DNA from: Chryseobacterium sp.
Lineage (GTDB): Bacteria; Bacteroidota; Bacteroidia; Flavobacteriales; Weeksellaceae
Length of the DNA stretch: 64,000 nucleotides
Direction of reading: 5' to 3'
Assembly (NCBI GenBank): GCA_031286615.1
Contig: JAITUA010000001.1
Span: 1 to 64,000 of the forward strand
Both the position numbers and the translations under genes were made by a program. The notes beneath the pieces are model-generated. The model saw only the letters and a list, made by a program, of their open reading frames with translations, searched no databases and was not told where the DNA came from. This document shows, one piece after another, positions 1 through 9,294 of this stretch. Within the stretch, counting starts at the first letter, position 1. Every line of letters begins with the position of its first letter.

Positions 1-70
1 TTTCTCCAGGAATCGAACCAGGGACACATGGATTTTCAATCCATTGCTCTACCAACTGAGCTAAGAAACC
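1..70 (-). tRNA. tRNA-Phe (GAA), 3' end cut by window edge
   Basis: Read on the minus strand, the 5' acceptor arm GGTTTCT (64-70) is followed by a standard D arm (TAGCTCAGTTGGTAGAGC), an anticodon stem TGGAT/ATCCA with loop anticodon GAA, and a T arm with GGTTCGATTCC. The 3' acceptor strand AGAAA is cut by the window start, so the last paired bases, the discriminator and any CCA lie outside. The GAA anticodon reads phenylalanine codons. Confidence 0.95.
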
Positions 71-111
71 ATTTATGTTTTTGTTTATTACTTCGTTGTT
101 TTAAAGTGATG

Positions 112-142
112 CAAAAGTAGTAAGTTTTAGTATACAAAGCAA
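112..142 (-). promoter_or_regulatory. Bacteroidota-type promoter of the tRNA-Phe gene
   Basis: On the minus strand the element reads TTG, 20 bases, TACTTTTG, matching the Bacteroidota sigma-factor consensus TTG-N19-21-TAnnTTTG. The -7 box occupies 112-119 and lies about 40 bases before the tRNA. Assignment is by consensus and position only. Confidence 0.6.
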
Positions 143-178
143 GTATTCATCGTACTTTTTTTGAATAAAGTTAAAAAC

Positions 179-2020
179 TTACTGATTATCAGTCGGATTA
201 TTTTCCTGCTCCTTTCTGATCTGCTCACTCATCTCTTCCAATACCGGTTTGATCGTGTTTTCCGGAAGATCACTGATCCTGATATACATCAATCCGTCTA
301 TCGCATCATTGAAGTTTGGATCAACGTTGAAAGCAATTACTTTAGCATTTTGCTTGATGTATTTCTTGATCAGAACAGGCAGTCTCAATTCAGGCTCAAG
401 ATCATCAATGATTTTGTCCAGCTTATTAAGATCAGACTCCATTTCCTCAAAGAAAATATTTTTATCCCTGTCACGAAGCTTTACCTTATACTCATTCCTT
501 GGAGTAATATATTGAGCTACAGCAGAATCAAAATAATTAGAACGCATAAACTCAATCATCAGAGATTTTGAGAATTCCGAGAACTTATTTGAAATACTCA
601 CACCGCCCATAAGGAATTTATGATCCGGATTTCTCAGACATACATGTACAATTCCTCTCCATAAAAGGAAGAGTGGAAGTGGTTTCTGCTGATATTCCTG
701 GCAGATATAAGCACGTCCCATTTCAATTACCTTTTTAAAGAAAGGGTGAATATCCTGTTCAAATTCAAATAAAGAGCTTGTATAGAAACCTTTGATGCCA
801 TATTTCTTCATGACCTCTCTACCTAATGCCATTCTGTAAGCACCAGCCAGTTTTTTCTCACCATTGTCCCAAAGGAAAAGGTGATGATAATGCTTATCAT
901 ACTCATCAAGGTCAAACGGAAGATTACTTCCTTCACCTACCGCACGGAAAGTAAGCTCTCTCTGGCGCCCGATTTCCCTCATGATAGAAGGGATTTCCTC
1001 GTAAGTGGTAAAGTAGATTTCGTAATTCCCGTTACTGAACAGCATTTTATCCGTTCCCCTCAATTTATCAACATCTTTAATGATATCTTCCAGAGGCGTT
1101 TCATCAATGATATTCTGAACAATATTTTCTTCCTTCAACAAAGGAAACTTCACAGATAAATTCTGAAGATTGATGCTTTGAGCAAGGGATTTTCTCTTTT
1201 CATAGTAAGATTTCATCATATAAACCTTACGTTTCAGAAACTCTCCCAATTCCTCAATTGTTTCCATGTCATCCATTGCCTTTACAGTGATGGGGCGCCC
1301 GATTCTGATTCTGATAGGTTTTTCTCTATCATTCATCATTTCTGCGGGAAGCATCAAAGTCTGCAAATTCGGATGAAGCTTGGCCACCTGATAAAAAAGA
1401 CGGCTGTTCTTAGCATGGAAATACATAGGAACTACCGGCACTTTAGCCATTCTTATAAGCTTAAGTGCCGTTTTTTCCCATTCCTTATCTAAAATTTCTC
1501 CGTAAGGATTGTTCTTATTGGAAACTTCTCCTGCCGGGAAAATACCTACACAGCCTCCGTTTTGTAAATGCTTGAGTGTTTCACGCATTCCTGAAGAGCT
1601 GCTGTAAGCTTCTTTTCTGTTTTCAAAAGGGTTTACAGCGATTACAAACGGTTCCATAGGTTTGATCTTTTCCAAAAGGAAATTTCCCATCACCTTGAAA
1701 TCCGGGCGAACCTCTGATAAGACCTTGCACATCAGAATTCCGTCAATTGCACCCAGTGGGTGATTGGAAACCAAAATAAACGGTCCCGTTTTCGGAATCT
1801 TTGCCAGATCTTCTTCAAAAGCTACATAGCTTAGGTTTCTTTCTCTTACAAATGAGTCGAAAAAGTCTTTACCTTCCTTATCTTTTAGTTTGTCGTATAA
1901 TTTATTTACTTCGTTTATTTTAGCAATGCTCATCACAGCAGATGCTACCGGGTTCTTGAGGAACCCAAGTTTACTTAAGCCGGAAGCTTTGATCAGATCG
2001 TTTTTCGAAATTAAACTCAT
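179..2020 (-). CDS. Bifunctional acyltransferase: PlsC-like domain fused to OlsB/GNAT-like N-acyltransferase
   Basis: This 613-residue protein joins two acyltransferase folds. The N-terminal lysophospholipid-acyltransferase domain (about residues 60-280) has NHPLGAID, with His87 and Asp93 spaced HX5D, and FPAGE about 75 residues later. The C-terminal part (about 320-520) resembles the OlsB/GNAT N-acyltransferases that attach a 3-hydroxy fatty acid to an amino acid (segments GAYRMALG and EMGRAYI). This order, O-acyltransferase then N-acyltransferase, is that of the OlsF/GlsF proteins, which make ornithine or glycine lipids. I infer synthesis of an amino-acid-containing membrane lipid; the head group cannot be read from the sequence. 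The gene follows aspartate kinase by 22 bases on the same strand, so the two are probably co-transcribed. Confidence 0.8.
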   Translation of the reverse strand: MSLISKNDLIKASGLSKLGFLKNPVASAVMSIAKINEVNKLYDKLKDKEGKDFFDSFVRERNLSYVAFEEDLAKIPKTGPFILVSNHPLGAIDGILMCKVLSEVRPDFKVMGNFLLEKIKPMEPFVIAVNPFENRKEAYSSSSGMRETLKHLQNGGCVGIFPAGEVSNKNNPYGEILDKEWEKTALKLIRMAKVPVVPMYFHAKNSRLFYQVAKLHPNLQTLMLPAEMMNDREKPIRIRIGRPITVKAMDDMETIEELGEFLKRKVYMMKSYYEKRKSLAQSINLQNLSVKFPLLKEENIVQNIIDETPLEDIIKDVDKLRGTDKMLFSNGNYEIYFTTYEEIPSIMREIGRQRELTFRAVGEGSNLPFDLDEYDKHYHHLFLWDNGEKKLAGAYRMALGREVMKKYGIKGFYTSSLFEFEQDIHPFFKKVIEMGRAYICQEYQQKPLPLFLLWRGIVHVCLRNPDHKFLMGGVSISNKFSEFSKSLMIEFMRSNYFDSAVAQYITPRNEYKVKLRDRDKNIFFEEMESDLNKLDKIIDDLEPELRLPVLIKKYIKQNAKVIAFNVDPNFNDAIDGLMYIRISDLPENTIKPVLEEMSEQIRKEQENNPTDNQ

Positions 2021-2042
2021 GTGTGTTTAGTCGCAATTAATA

Positions 2043-3281
2043 TTATTGTGTTACCATTTGAAGAGTATTCTTGGAAATTTGTTCCAATAATACATTTTTT
2101 TCATGGTAAAATTTATCAATGTGATCCATCTTCGCATTTCTTACTGTGAATAAAGATACATTTTTAATTGCTTCGGTTTTAAAAATTTTTTGAAGCTCCT
2201 GATTGAGCTCGTCTATATGATTAAATTTATCTTCAAGGCACAATGCCAGAGAGATAGCAGAATTCTGCATCAGAGAAACCTTGATCTTATATTTAGACAG
2301 ATATCCAAAAATTAAGCTCATATGGTCTTCTGCAATAAAAGAAAAATCTCTTGTTGATATTTTCAGAAGCTCCTGATTTTCTTTTAAAATATAAGATTCT
2401 TCCTGTTGATTTTTGTCGGAAGCACCTACTTTTGTTCCTTCTTTAGTAGGATCTACGAAAGATTTTACATAAAAAGGAATACTTTTTTGCTGTAATGGCT
2501 GTAATGTTTTCGGGTGAATAACACTCGCTCCGTAATAAGCCATTTCAATTGCCTCTTCATAAGAGATATTGGAAAGAAGAGAAACGTCATTGAATTTTCT
2601 TGGGTCTCCCGTCATTACTCCCGGTACATCTTTCCAGATTGTCATTGCTTCAGCATTCAGACAATATGCAAAAATAGCAGCAGAGTAGTCTGAACCTTCT
2701 CTTCCTAACGTTACCGTAAAATTGTTTTCGTCAGAGCCAATGAATCCCTGGGTTACATAGCAGATCTCAGGATTCAGATTAGAAATAAATTCTTCAGTTC
2801 TAACCCAGTCTACCGTACCTTCTCTATATGAATTATCCGTTTTCACATAATCTCTGGCATCAAGCCATTGATTGGTAAATTGAATTTCATTCAGATACTC
2901 ACTTACAATTTTAGTAGAGATCATTTCTCCACAGCTTACCACCTGGTCGTAGACGAAGTTATAATTAGGAGACTTATTTCTTCTTAAAAAAGAATCAATA
3001 TCATCGAAAAAGAGATTGATTTCTGCAAAAACCGCATGATTTTCAGGAAAAAGCCCTTCCGCAATCTCCATGTGTTTTCGTTTTATCTTTTCAATCTCAG
3101 TTTGATAGTTATCTTTTTTGAAATAAAGTTCTACAACTTTTTCCAACTCATTTGTCGTTTTGCCCATTGCTGAAATCACCAGCAAGCATTTGGCAAATCC
3201 CTGGCTTTTTAGAACCATGGACACGTTTTTTACACTGTCAGCATCTTTTACAGATGCTCCACCAAACTTGAAAATCTTCAT
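2043..3281 (-). CDS. lysC: Aspartate kinase (monofunctional)
   Basis: The protein phosphorylates aspartate in the first step of lysine, threonine and methionine synthesis. The start is placed at ATG 3281, giving 412 residues beginning MKIFKFGGASV, because KFGG(A/T)SV is the family's N-terminal nucleotide-binding motif. An in-frame upstream start at 3341 would add 20 unrelated residues and overlap the likely promoter. GREGSDYSAA and TGDPRKF are the usual kinase-domain motifs, and the last ~110 residues form the ACT-type regulatory region. There is no homoserine dehydrogenase fusion. It precedes the fused acyltransferase by 22 bases. Confidence 0.9.
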   Translation of the reverse strand: MKIFKFGGASVKDADSVKNVSMVLKSQGFAKCLLVISAMGKTTNELEKVVELYFKKDNYQTEIEKIKRKHMEIAEGLFPENHAVFAEINLFFDDIDSFLRRNKSPNYNFVYDQVVSCGEMISTKIVSEYLNEIQFTNQWLDARDYVKTDNSYREGTVDWVRTEEFISNLNPEICYVTQGFIGSDENNFTVTLGREGSDYSAAIFAYCLNAEAMTIWKDVPGVMTGDPRKFNDVSLLSNISYEEAIEMAYYGASVIHPKTLQPLQQKSIPFYVKSFVDPTKEGTKVGASDKNQQEESYILKENQELLKISTRDFSFIAEDHMSLIFGYLSKYKIKVSLMQNSAISLALCLEDKFNHIDELNQELQKIFKTEAIKNVSLFTVRNAKMDHIDKFYHEKNVLLEQISKNTLQMVTQ

Positions 3282-3605
3282 TAAATTGTTAAAAATAAAA
3301 TTGTTAGATAAAAAATTACATGAGTTTTTTACGGACGTCAAAATTATAAATTTACAACGAGATATGAAATAGCCTGCCCCTGAGATAGAATTAAGATTTC
3401 CTTAAAATCAACAATTAATGAAGTAATTTGAATTTTTCCTGTCTCTGATATAACAAATCCGGAGACATTATTTGCAATAAGTGCACTGTGTTGTGTTGAG
3501 TTTTGTTTGTATTGTGTTGAAATACAGTAAATAAGCTCTTTTGTAATTAAATTTTCTTAATGCGATAAATTTTCCGAAATTTGGGCAAAACGTAAAAAGA
3601 AAAAT
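3282..3605. other. Divergent promoter region between aspartate kinase and fbp
   Basis: This 324-bp AT-rich stretch separates two divergent genes. On the minus strand TAATTTTG (3339-3346) is a full match to the TAnnTTTG -7 box and lies 57 bases before the lysC start. On the plus strand TTTTG ending at 3543 followed after 22 bases by TAAATTTT (3566-3573) is a weaker candidate for fbp. The middle (3487-3525) is rich in TGTTG repeats of no recognised function. No ORF or RNA gene was seen. Confidence 0.45.
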
Positions 3606-4622
3606 ATGTCAAATCAACCATTACAGACTTTAGGAGAATTTCTTATAGATAAACAGGACGATTTTCAATATTCTACAGGTGAATTTTCTCGTCTTCTGAG
3701 CGCAATAAGATTGGCTTCGAAAGTGGTAAACAGAGAAGTAAATAAAGCCGGAATTGTAGATATTACAGGAGCTGCCGGAAACCAGAATATTCAGGGTGAA
3801 GAACAGCAGAAACTTGATGTGATTGCTAATGAAATTTTTATTACGGCTTTGTCTCAAAGAGAGGTTGTTTGTGGTATTGCGTCTGAAGAAAATGATGATT
3901 TTATTGATATTAAGTGTGGCGAAAATGGACATTTAAGCAAATATGTTGTATTGATCGATCCTTTAGACGGGTCTTCCAATATTGATGTAAATGTTTCAGT
4001 AGGAACTATTTTCTCTATCTACAGAAGAGTTACTGAACCCGGAACTCCTGTACAGCTGGAAGACTTTTTACAGAAAGGAATCAATCAGATTGCAGCAGGA
4101 TACGTTATTTACGGTTCTTCTACAATGATCGTATATACAACTGGAAACGGAGTAAACGGATTTACGTTGGATCCTTCTTTAGGAACATATTATCTTTCCC
4201 ATCCTAACATGACTTTCCCGGAAACGGGTAAAATTTATTCTATCAACGAAGGAAATTATATCAAATTTCCTCAGGGAGTAAAAAATTACCTTAAATACTG
4301 CCAGATGGAAGAAGGTGACCGTCCTTATACCTCAAGATATATTGGTTCTTTGGTAGCGGATTTTCATAGAAATATGCTGAAAGGAGGAATTTATATATAT
4401 CCTTCATACTCACAGGCTCCAAATGGTAAATTGAGACTTTTATACGAGTGTAATCCAATGGCGTTCCTTGCAGAACAGGCTGGAGGAAAAGCAACAGACG
4501 GGTTCAGAAGAATTCTTGAAATAGAACCTACAGAACTTCACCAGAGAATTCCTTTCTTCTGTGGAAGCATACAAATGGTTGAAAAAGCAGAAGAATTTAT
4601 GCGTATCGACAGCGTAAAATAA
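3606..4622 (+). CDS. fbp: Fructose-1,6-bisphosphatase, class I
   Basis: The 338-residue protein hydrolyses fructose-1,6-bisphosphate in gluconeogenesis. The class I metal-binding signature DPLDGSS lies at residues 118-124 within [20 protein letters not shown], and the C-terminal sugar-phosphate-binding segment [19 protein letters not shown] is intact. Length is normal for bacterial class I enzymes. Its TAA stop shares one base with the ATG of menC (TAATG at 4620-4624), so the two are translationally linked. Confidence 0.95.
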   Translation: MSNQPLQTLGEFLIDKQDDFQYSTGEFSRLLSAIRLASKVVNREVNKAGIVDITGAAGNQNIQGEEQQKLDVIANEIFITALSQREVVCGIASEENDDFIDIKCGENGHLSKYVVLIDPLDGSSNIDVNVSVGTIFSIYRRVTEPGTPVQLEDFLQKGINQIAAGYVIYGSSTMIVYTTGNGVNGFTLDPSLGTYYLSHPNMTFPETGKIYSINEGNYIKFPQGVKNYLKYCQMEEGDRPYTSRYIGSLVADFHRNMLKGGIYIYPSYSQAPNGKLRLLYECNPMAFLAEQAGGKATDGFRRILEIEPTELHQRIPFFCGSIQMVEKAEEFMRIDSVK

Positions 4623-5626
4623 TGGAAGCAAAATATTTACAATATTTATTACAATTCAAACGCCCGAGTGGAACATCTCGCGGCGTTTTGCTTGATAAGG
4701 AAACCTTTATCCTCACGATTTCGGAAGACGGAAGAAAAGGAGTAGGGGAATGTGCTATTTTCAGAGGGCTGAGCTTTGATGACAGACCCGACTACGAAGA
4801 AAAACTGAAATGGCTTTGCAAAAACATCAATCAGGAAGCATCTTTTCTGGAAGAAGAACTGAAAGAGTTTCCATCCATCTGGTTTGGATATGAACAGGCT
4901 GTCCAAAATCTGAAACATGGTGATAGTATATATTTCCCAAGCGAGTTTACAGAAAGTAAATCAGCGATTACAATCAACGGCCTGATCTGGATGGGAGAAG
5001 TTGGGTACATGGAAGAGCAGATTCAGGAGAAACTGGAAAAAGGATTTCATTGTATTAAATTAAAAATAGGGGTTGATTGGGAATCTGAACATATTATTCT
5101 GCAGAAATTAAGAGAAAAATTCTCCAAAGACCAGCTTGAGCTTCGTGTGGATGCAAACGGAGGATTCAGTAAAGAAGAAGCAGTTACAGTTTTACAGCAG
5201 CTTGCAGACCTGGATATTCATTCTATTGAACAGCCTATCAAAGCGGGAAACTGGAATGATATGGCGGAATTGTGTGCTAAAACACCTACTCCGATTGCAT
5301 TAGATGAAGAGCTGATCGGAATTATTGATCCTGAAGAAAAGAAAAAACTTTTAGAAAAAATACAACCCCAATATATTATTTTGAAACCTGCATTGGTAGG
5401 AGGATTTTCCGGTTCGGATGAATGGATTTCCCTGGCAGAAAATCTAAATATCGGTTGGTGGATCACTTCAGCTTTGGAAAGCAATATTGGATTGAATGCC
5501 ATTGCCCAGTATACATTTACCAAAAAAAATCCAATGCCTCAAGGTTTAGGCACTGGAGCTTTATTTGTAAATAATTTTGAATCCGACTTAGAACTCAGAA
5601 ATGAGCTGTTATGGTTCAAAAAATAG
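4622..5626 (+). CDS. menC: o-Succinylbenzoate synthase (enolase superfamily)
   Basis: The 334-residue enzyme belongs to the muconate-lactonizing subgroup of the enolase superfamily. Expected residues are all visible: Lys146/Lys148 in KLKIG, Asp177 in RVDAN, Glu203 in SIEQP, Asp228 in ALDEE and Lys255 in ILKP. The N-terminal FKRPSGTSRG is typical of flavobacterial MenC, which dehydrates SHCHC to o-succinylbenzoate in menaquinone synthesis. A dipeptide epimerase is the main alternative within the superfamily. It overlaps fbp by one base. Other menaquinone genes in the window lie about 30 kb away (isochorismate synthase, MenI-like thioesterase). Confidence 0.82.
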   Translation: MEAKYLQYLLQFKRPSGTSRGVLLDKETFILTISEDGRKGVGECAIFRGLSFDDRPDYEEKLKWLCKNINQEASFLEEELKEFPSIWFGYEQAVQNLKHGDSIYFPSEFTESKSAITINGLIWMGEVGYMEEQIQEKLEKGFHCIKLKIGVDWESEHIILQKLREKFSKDQLELRVDANGGFSKEEAVTVLQQLADLDIHSIEQPIKAGNWNDMAELCAKTPTPIALDEELIGIIDPEEKKKLLEKIQPQYIILKPALVGGFSGSDEWISLAENLNIGWWITSALESNIGLNAIAQYTFTKKNPMPQGLGTGALFVNNFESDLELRNELLWFKK

Positions 5627-5640
5627 AACTGAAAAGTTAA

Positions 5641-5808
5641 TTAGCATAATGGTGGAGGTGAATCCGGGCATGTGGTCTGGCCGCAATAGTCAGGCCCCCA
5701 TGATCTACAGCACATAGCAACCGGATTCCAGCTGTTACATCCAAGTGGTGGTCTTCCTCCTTTGATCGTTTTTAATTCTCCTCTTTTGATTTTCTTTAGA
5801 TTTTTCAT
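5641..5808 (-). CDS. Bacteriocin-like double-glycine-leader peptide, Cys-rich
   Basis: A 55-codon gene on the minus strand. The leader MKNLKKIKRGELKTIKGG ends in a Gly17-Gly18 processing site, the leader type removed by C39-peptidase ABC exporters and common in Chryseobacterium bacteriocin-like peptides. The predicted mature peptide (residues 19-55) starts RPPLGC, has six cysteines (24, 33, 34, 42, 47, 55), three tryptophan/tyrosine residues and a PPPLC end, so up to three disulfides are possible. It is convergent with menC, 14 bases apart. No C39 transporter or modifying enzyme is next to it. Activity and export are inferred from the leader alone. Confidence 0.72.
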   Translation of the reverse strand: MKNLKKIKRGELKTIKGGRPPLGCNSWNPVAMCCRSWGPDYCGQTTCPDSPPPLC

Positions 5809-6255
5809 GATATTAATTTTTATTTGATTGATAAGTAAATGTCGAAAATTTTTTCCAATTATACAACAAGTGGGGAATTATTTAATGTTATTTAACAATT
5901 TCTATGAAATGTTTTTGTAGTGTTGAATCTGGATTTGGGTTATTTTTGTTTTTAACCAATAATCCCTTCCTGTTCAGAATATTTAAAATTTTTTTAATCC
6001 GGTTTGTAGGAGAAACCTGGTAGTTGTGGATCGAATACTTTGTGGATTTAGAGGTTGTTACTCAATTAAATCACATCTTTTACGAAAATAGCTTTCTTTA
6101 TATAGTTTAATATATCAGAAAACCTTTTTTTAATCTGTCCCATAATTAAAAATTGTAATTCCCTAACGTATGAATTAGCAATCATTATGCCATACTGCAG
6201 AATCGAACTAATTTTAACACACCGTTCATTTTTTAAGAACTATTTTAATTACTTA
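5809..6255. other. Long AT-rich intergenic region
   Basis: This 447-bp stretch separates the double-glycine peptide gene from the hydrolase gene on the same strand. I see no second double-glycine leader, no strong hairpin and no full TTG/TAnnTTTG promoter. The best minus-strand -7 candidate for the peptide gene is an imperfect TATAATTG near 5860. Both the peptide promoter and the hydrolase 3' end should lie here. Confidence 0.3.
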
Positions 6256-7386
6256 TTAAGAAATAATTGTGAATATGTTTTCGTTATCTTTAGTTCGGTT
6301 GGTAATAAGGTTTCTGTCTGTTCCGTTTAAAGTCTGAAATATATCAGACTGTACCTGCGAGCTGGAGAGGTATCCCCAGTGATTTCCCACTTCATATTTA
6401 AAGCTGTTCAGAAGATCATCTTTTACAAATGTACAGTCGATAATAGAAACAATATCTTTGTAATGATTAATATCACTTGGTCCGTTTTTACCAAGTCGTG
6501 GTGTCAGAATATTTTTGGTAAACTGAGAAATTCCCAAAACCGCGTCCTGTCTGTTCAGGTAAATGGAGATCCGGTTGGCCAGTAATGGCAGTTTATTATA
6601 GGAATCTTCGGAATCTTCAAATACTTTATAGCTGACATCTGCATTTAAGAGTAAAACCTGATCGATAACACGGAGTATATTTTCCCTTTTAAGACTGTAC
6701 AGCATACTTTGAAGTACTCTGTTTCCCAGGGAATGGGCCATAAGATGAATTCGTTGATTGCAGGGTGCAAGATCCCGGTTGGAAAAAATATCTTTTAAAA
6801 ATTGGGTGTAGAAATAAAACAATCTCATCAGAGATGTTCCGGAATTGATACTGGAAGCCTTATCATCAAAATAACTCAAAGGAATAATGCTTCCTGAGGC
6901 GGGCCAGCTTACAAATAAAATATGTTCTACAGGAGATGCCGGATTATCAATAAATATTTTCTTAAGATCAAGAATAGCCTTCAATTCATCATCAAAATCA
7001 TAAAGATAACCATGGATAAATATCAGTACATCACTTCTGTCTTTAGTGGAAGACATGTTTTTGTACAGTTCATAGAACATTCTTTGAGTTCCGCCGAGGT
7101 TATTGGCTGTGAGAGCCGATTTTTTAATTCCTTTCTCACTTAGCAAAACATCCAAAACATCTTCATAACCCTGTTTTTCAGGTTCGGAGAAAAACTTATA
7201 GTTTAAGATATTCCTGTTGGTGTAGTCTTTTTTCTTTTTGGCTTGAGCAGTGGGTTCTTTGTAGTTGTCAAAATCACATTTGGCGATCCTGAAATTGGGA
7301 ATTGAGTATTCATCATTGGAAAAAGAATCTACTCTTTCACCTTTATGACGAACAATCTTCCGGTTACTTAAGATATAAACGGCCAT
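6256..7386 (-). CDS. Alpha/beta hydrolase of the DUF900 type
   Basis: The 376-residue protein has the oxyanion-strand motif LIFIHGYLYDF (about 121-131) and a nucleophile elbow AHSLG with Ser219, the arrangement of DUF900-type alpha/beta hydrolases. There is no signal peptide, so a cytoplasmic location is likely. The substrate is unknown. It is a single gene, divergent from glnS with a 153-bp gap. Confidence 0.7.
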   Translation of the reverse strand: MAVYILSNRKIVRHKGERVDSFSNDEYSIPNFRIAKCDFDNYKEPTAQAKKKKDYTNRNILNYKFFSEPEKQGYEDVLDVLLSEKGIKKSALTANNLGGTQRMFYELYKNMSSTKDRSDVLIFIHGYLYDFDDELKAILDLKKIFIDNPASPVEHILFVSWPASGSIIPLSYFDDKASSINSGTSLMRLFYFYTQFLKDIFSNRDLAPCNQRIHLMAHSLGNRVLQSMLYSLKRENILRVIDQVLLLNADVSYKVFEDSEDSYNKLPLLANRISIYLNRQDAVLGISQFTKNILTPRLGKNGPSDINHYKDIVSIIDCTFVKDDLLNSFKYEVGNHWGYLSSSQVQSDIFQTLNGTDRNLITNRTKDNENIFTIIS

Positions 7387-7495
7387 GATGATAATTGGTT
7401 AAAATGGTTTTAGCTTCACCGAATTTAATGAAAATTATTGAAATACAAACGATAAGGCTTTTAAATTACCACTTTTACAAACGCTTATTTTTCCG

Positions 7496-7503
7496 TAACT
7501 TTG
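7496..7503 (+). promoter_or_regulatory. -7 promoter element of glnS
   Basis: TAACTTTG matches the Bacteroidota -7 consensus TAnnTTTG exactly and lies 36 bases before the glnS ATG. No TTG is found at the expected -33 position, so only the -7 box is supported. Confidence 0.45.
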
Positions 7504-7539
7504 TGAAACTTTTTTTGCTAAAAAATAAAAGCTACTTTA

Positions 7540-9210
7540 ATGGAAGAAGAAAAAAAATCACTCAATTTTATTGAGCAAATTATAGAAGATGATATGGCAA
7601 ACGGTCTGAAAAGAGATCAGATCCGTTTCCGTTTTCCACCTGAGCCGAACGGTTATCTGCATGTAGGGCACACAAAAGCCATCTGCATCAACTTCGGGCT
7701 GGGTGAAAAATACAATGCTCCCGTAAACCTTCGTTTCGACGATACGAACCCTGAGAAAGAAGAGCAGGAATTCGTAGATTCTATTATGAAAGACGTTGAA
7801 TGGTTAGGTTTCAAATGGGATAAGGTTTTGTACGCATCCGATTACTTCCAGCAGCTTTACGATTGGGCAGTTCAGTTAATTAAAGAAGGAAAAGCTTATG
7901 TAGATGAGCAGCCGTCTGAAGTGATTACTGAGCAAAGAAAAAATCCTTCAGAACCAGGAATTGAATCACCATACAGAAACCGTCCTGTTGAAGAATCATT
8001 AGATTTATTCGAAAGGATGAAAAACGGAGAATTTGAAAGTGGTTCAATGTCTCTTCGTGCAAAAATTGACATGGTTTCGCCAAACATGAATATGCGTGAC
8101 CCTGTTATGTACAGAATTTTGAACAAACCTCACCACAGAACAGGTACTGCATGGAAAATCTATCCGATGTACGACTGGGCTCATGGTGAATCCGATTATA
8201 TCGAACAAATTTCACATTCGCTTTGTTCTTTGGAGTTTGAAAACCACAGACCTTTATACAACTGGTATCTGGATCAGGTTTATGAAGAAGGAAGGGTTAA
8301 AAACAAGCAGAGAGAATTTGCGAGAATGAACGTTTCCTATATGATTACTTCCAAAAGAAAGCTTCAGAGATTGGTAGCAGAAGGAGCAGTAACCGGATGG
8401 GATGATCCTAGAATGCCTACTATTTCAGGAATGAGAAGAAAAGGATTTACTCCAACTTCCATCAGAAACTTTATTGATAAAGTAGGGGTTGCGAAAAGAG
8501 AAAATCTTATCGAAATTCAATTGCTGGACTTCTGTGTACGTGAAGATCTTAATAAGGTTGCAAAACGTGTGATGGCCGTTGTAGATCCTGTAAAATTAGT
8601 GATCGAAAACTATCCTGAAGACAAAGAAGAATGGTTGGAGACTGAAAATAATCCAGAGCAGGAAAATGCGGGAACAAGAGAAGTTCCTTTCTCCAGAGAA
8701 TTATATATTGAGCGTGAAGACTTCAAAGAAGAAGCTAATAATAAATTCTTCAGACTGAAATTAGGCGGAGAAGTTCGTTTGAAATCGGCTTACATCATCA
8801 AAGCTGAAAGAGTAGAGAAAGATGAGAATGGTGAGATTACAACTATCTATGCTACTTATGATGAGAAGAGTAAATCTGGAAGCGGAACAGAAGAAAGTTT
8901 AAGAAAAGTAAAAGGAACTCTACACTGGGTATCTGCTAAACACGCAATTCCTGTAGAAATAAGAATCTACAATCAATTGTTTACAGTAGAACAGCCTGAT
9001 GCTGAAAAAGATGTTGATTTCCTAAACTTCATCAACCCTGAATCTATGGCTGTCGTGAAAGGTTTTGTTGAGCCAAGCCTGAAAGATGTCGCTGTAGGTG
9101 AGCCTCTTCAGTTCCAGAGAATAGGATACTTTACAAAAGATCAGGATTCTACAGATGAAACTATGGTATTTAACCGTACAGTAACACTGAAAGATTCTTT
9201 TAAACCTTAA
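7540..9210 (+). CDS. glnS: Glutamine--tRNA ligase
   Basis: The 556-residue class I synthetase charges tRNA-Gln with glutamine. It opens with NFIEQIIEDDMANG, typical of GlnRS, followed by RFPPEPNGYLHVGH with the HIGH-class motif at 41-44. The KMSKS-class motif is ITSKRKL near residue 272. The C-terminal anticodon-binding beta-barrels are complete. Glutamine rather than glutamate specificity is supported by the N-terminal extension and the SLCSLEFENHRPLYNW segment. A terminator follows directly. Confidence 0.96.
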   Translation: MEEEKKSLNFIEQIIEDDMANGLKRDQIRFRFPPEPNGYLHVGHTKAICINFGLGEKYNAPVNLRFDDTNPEKEEQEFVDSIMKDVEWLGFKWDKVLYASDYFQQLYDWAVQLIKEGKAYVDEQPSEVITEQRKNPSEPGIESPYRNRPVEESLDLFERMKNGEFESGSMSLRAKIDMVSPNMNMRDPVMYRILNKPHHRTGTAWKIYPMYDWAHGESDYIEQISHSLCSLEFENHRPLYNWYLDQVYEEGRVKNKQREFARMNVSYMITSKRKLQRLVAEGAVTGWDDPRMPTISGMRRKGFTPTSIRNFIDKVGVAKRENLIEIQLLDFCVREDLNKVAKRVMAVVDPVKLVIENYPEDKEEWLETENNPEQENAGTREVPFSRELYIEREDFKEEANNKFFRLKLGGEVRLKSAYIIKAERVEKDENGEITTIYATYDEKSKSGSGTEESLRKVKGTLHWVSAKHAIPVEIRIYNQLFTVEQPDAEKDVDFLNFINPESMAVVKGFVEPSLKDVAVGEPLQFQRIGYFTKDQDSTDETMVFNRTVTLKDSFKP

Positions 9211-9230
9211 TAACTTAAGGAATATATAAT

Positions 9231-9267
9231 AAAAAAGGCAGGACTTAATCTAAGTCCTGCTTTTTTG
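9231..9267. terminator. Bidirectional Rho-independent terminator, glnS / ohyA
   Basis: A stem GCAGGACTTA / TAAGTCCTGC with a 3-base loop is flanked by A-runs on the left and T-runs on the right, so it can end transcription from both convergent genes. Confidence 0.85.
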
Positions 9268-9294
9268 TTGTGCTGGTTTAAATGTGCTAGGATA

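Noticed and set aside
3282-3341. Upstream start for aspartate kinase
   Set aside because: It would add 20 residues unlike the family before KFGGASV and would cover the -7 promoter box.
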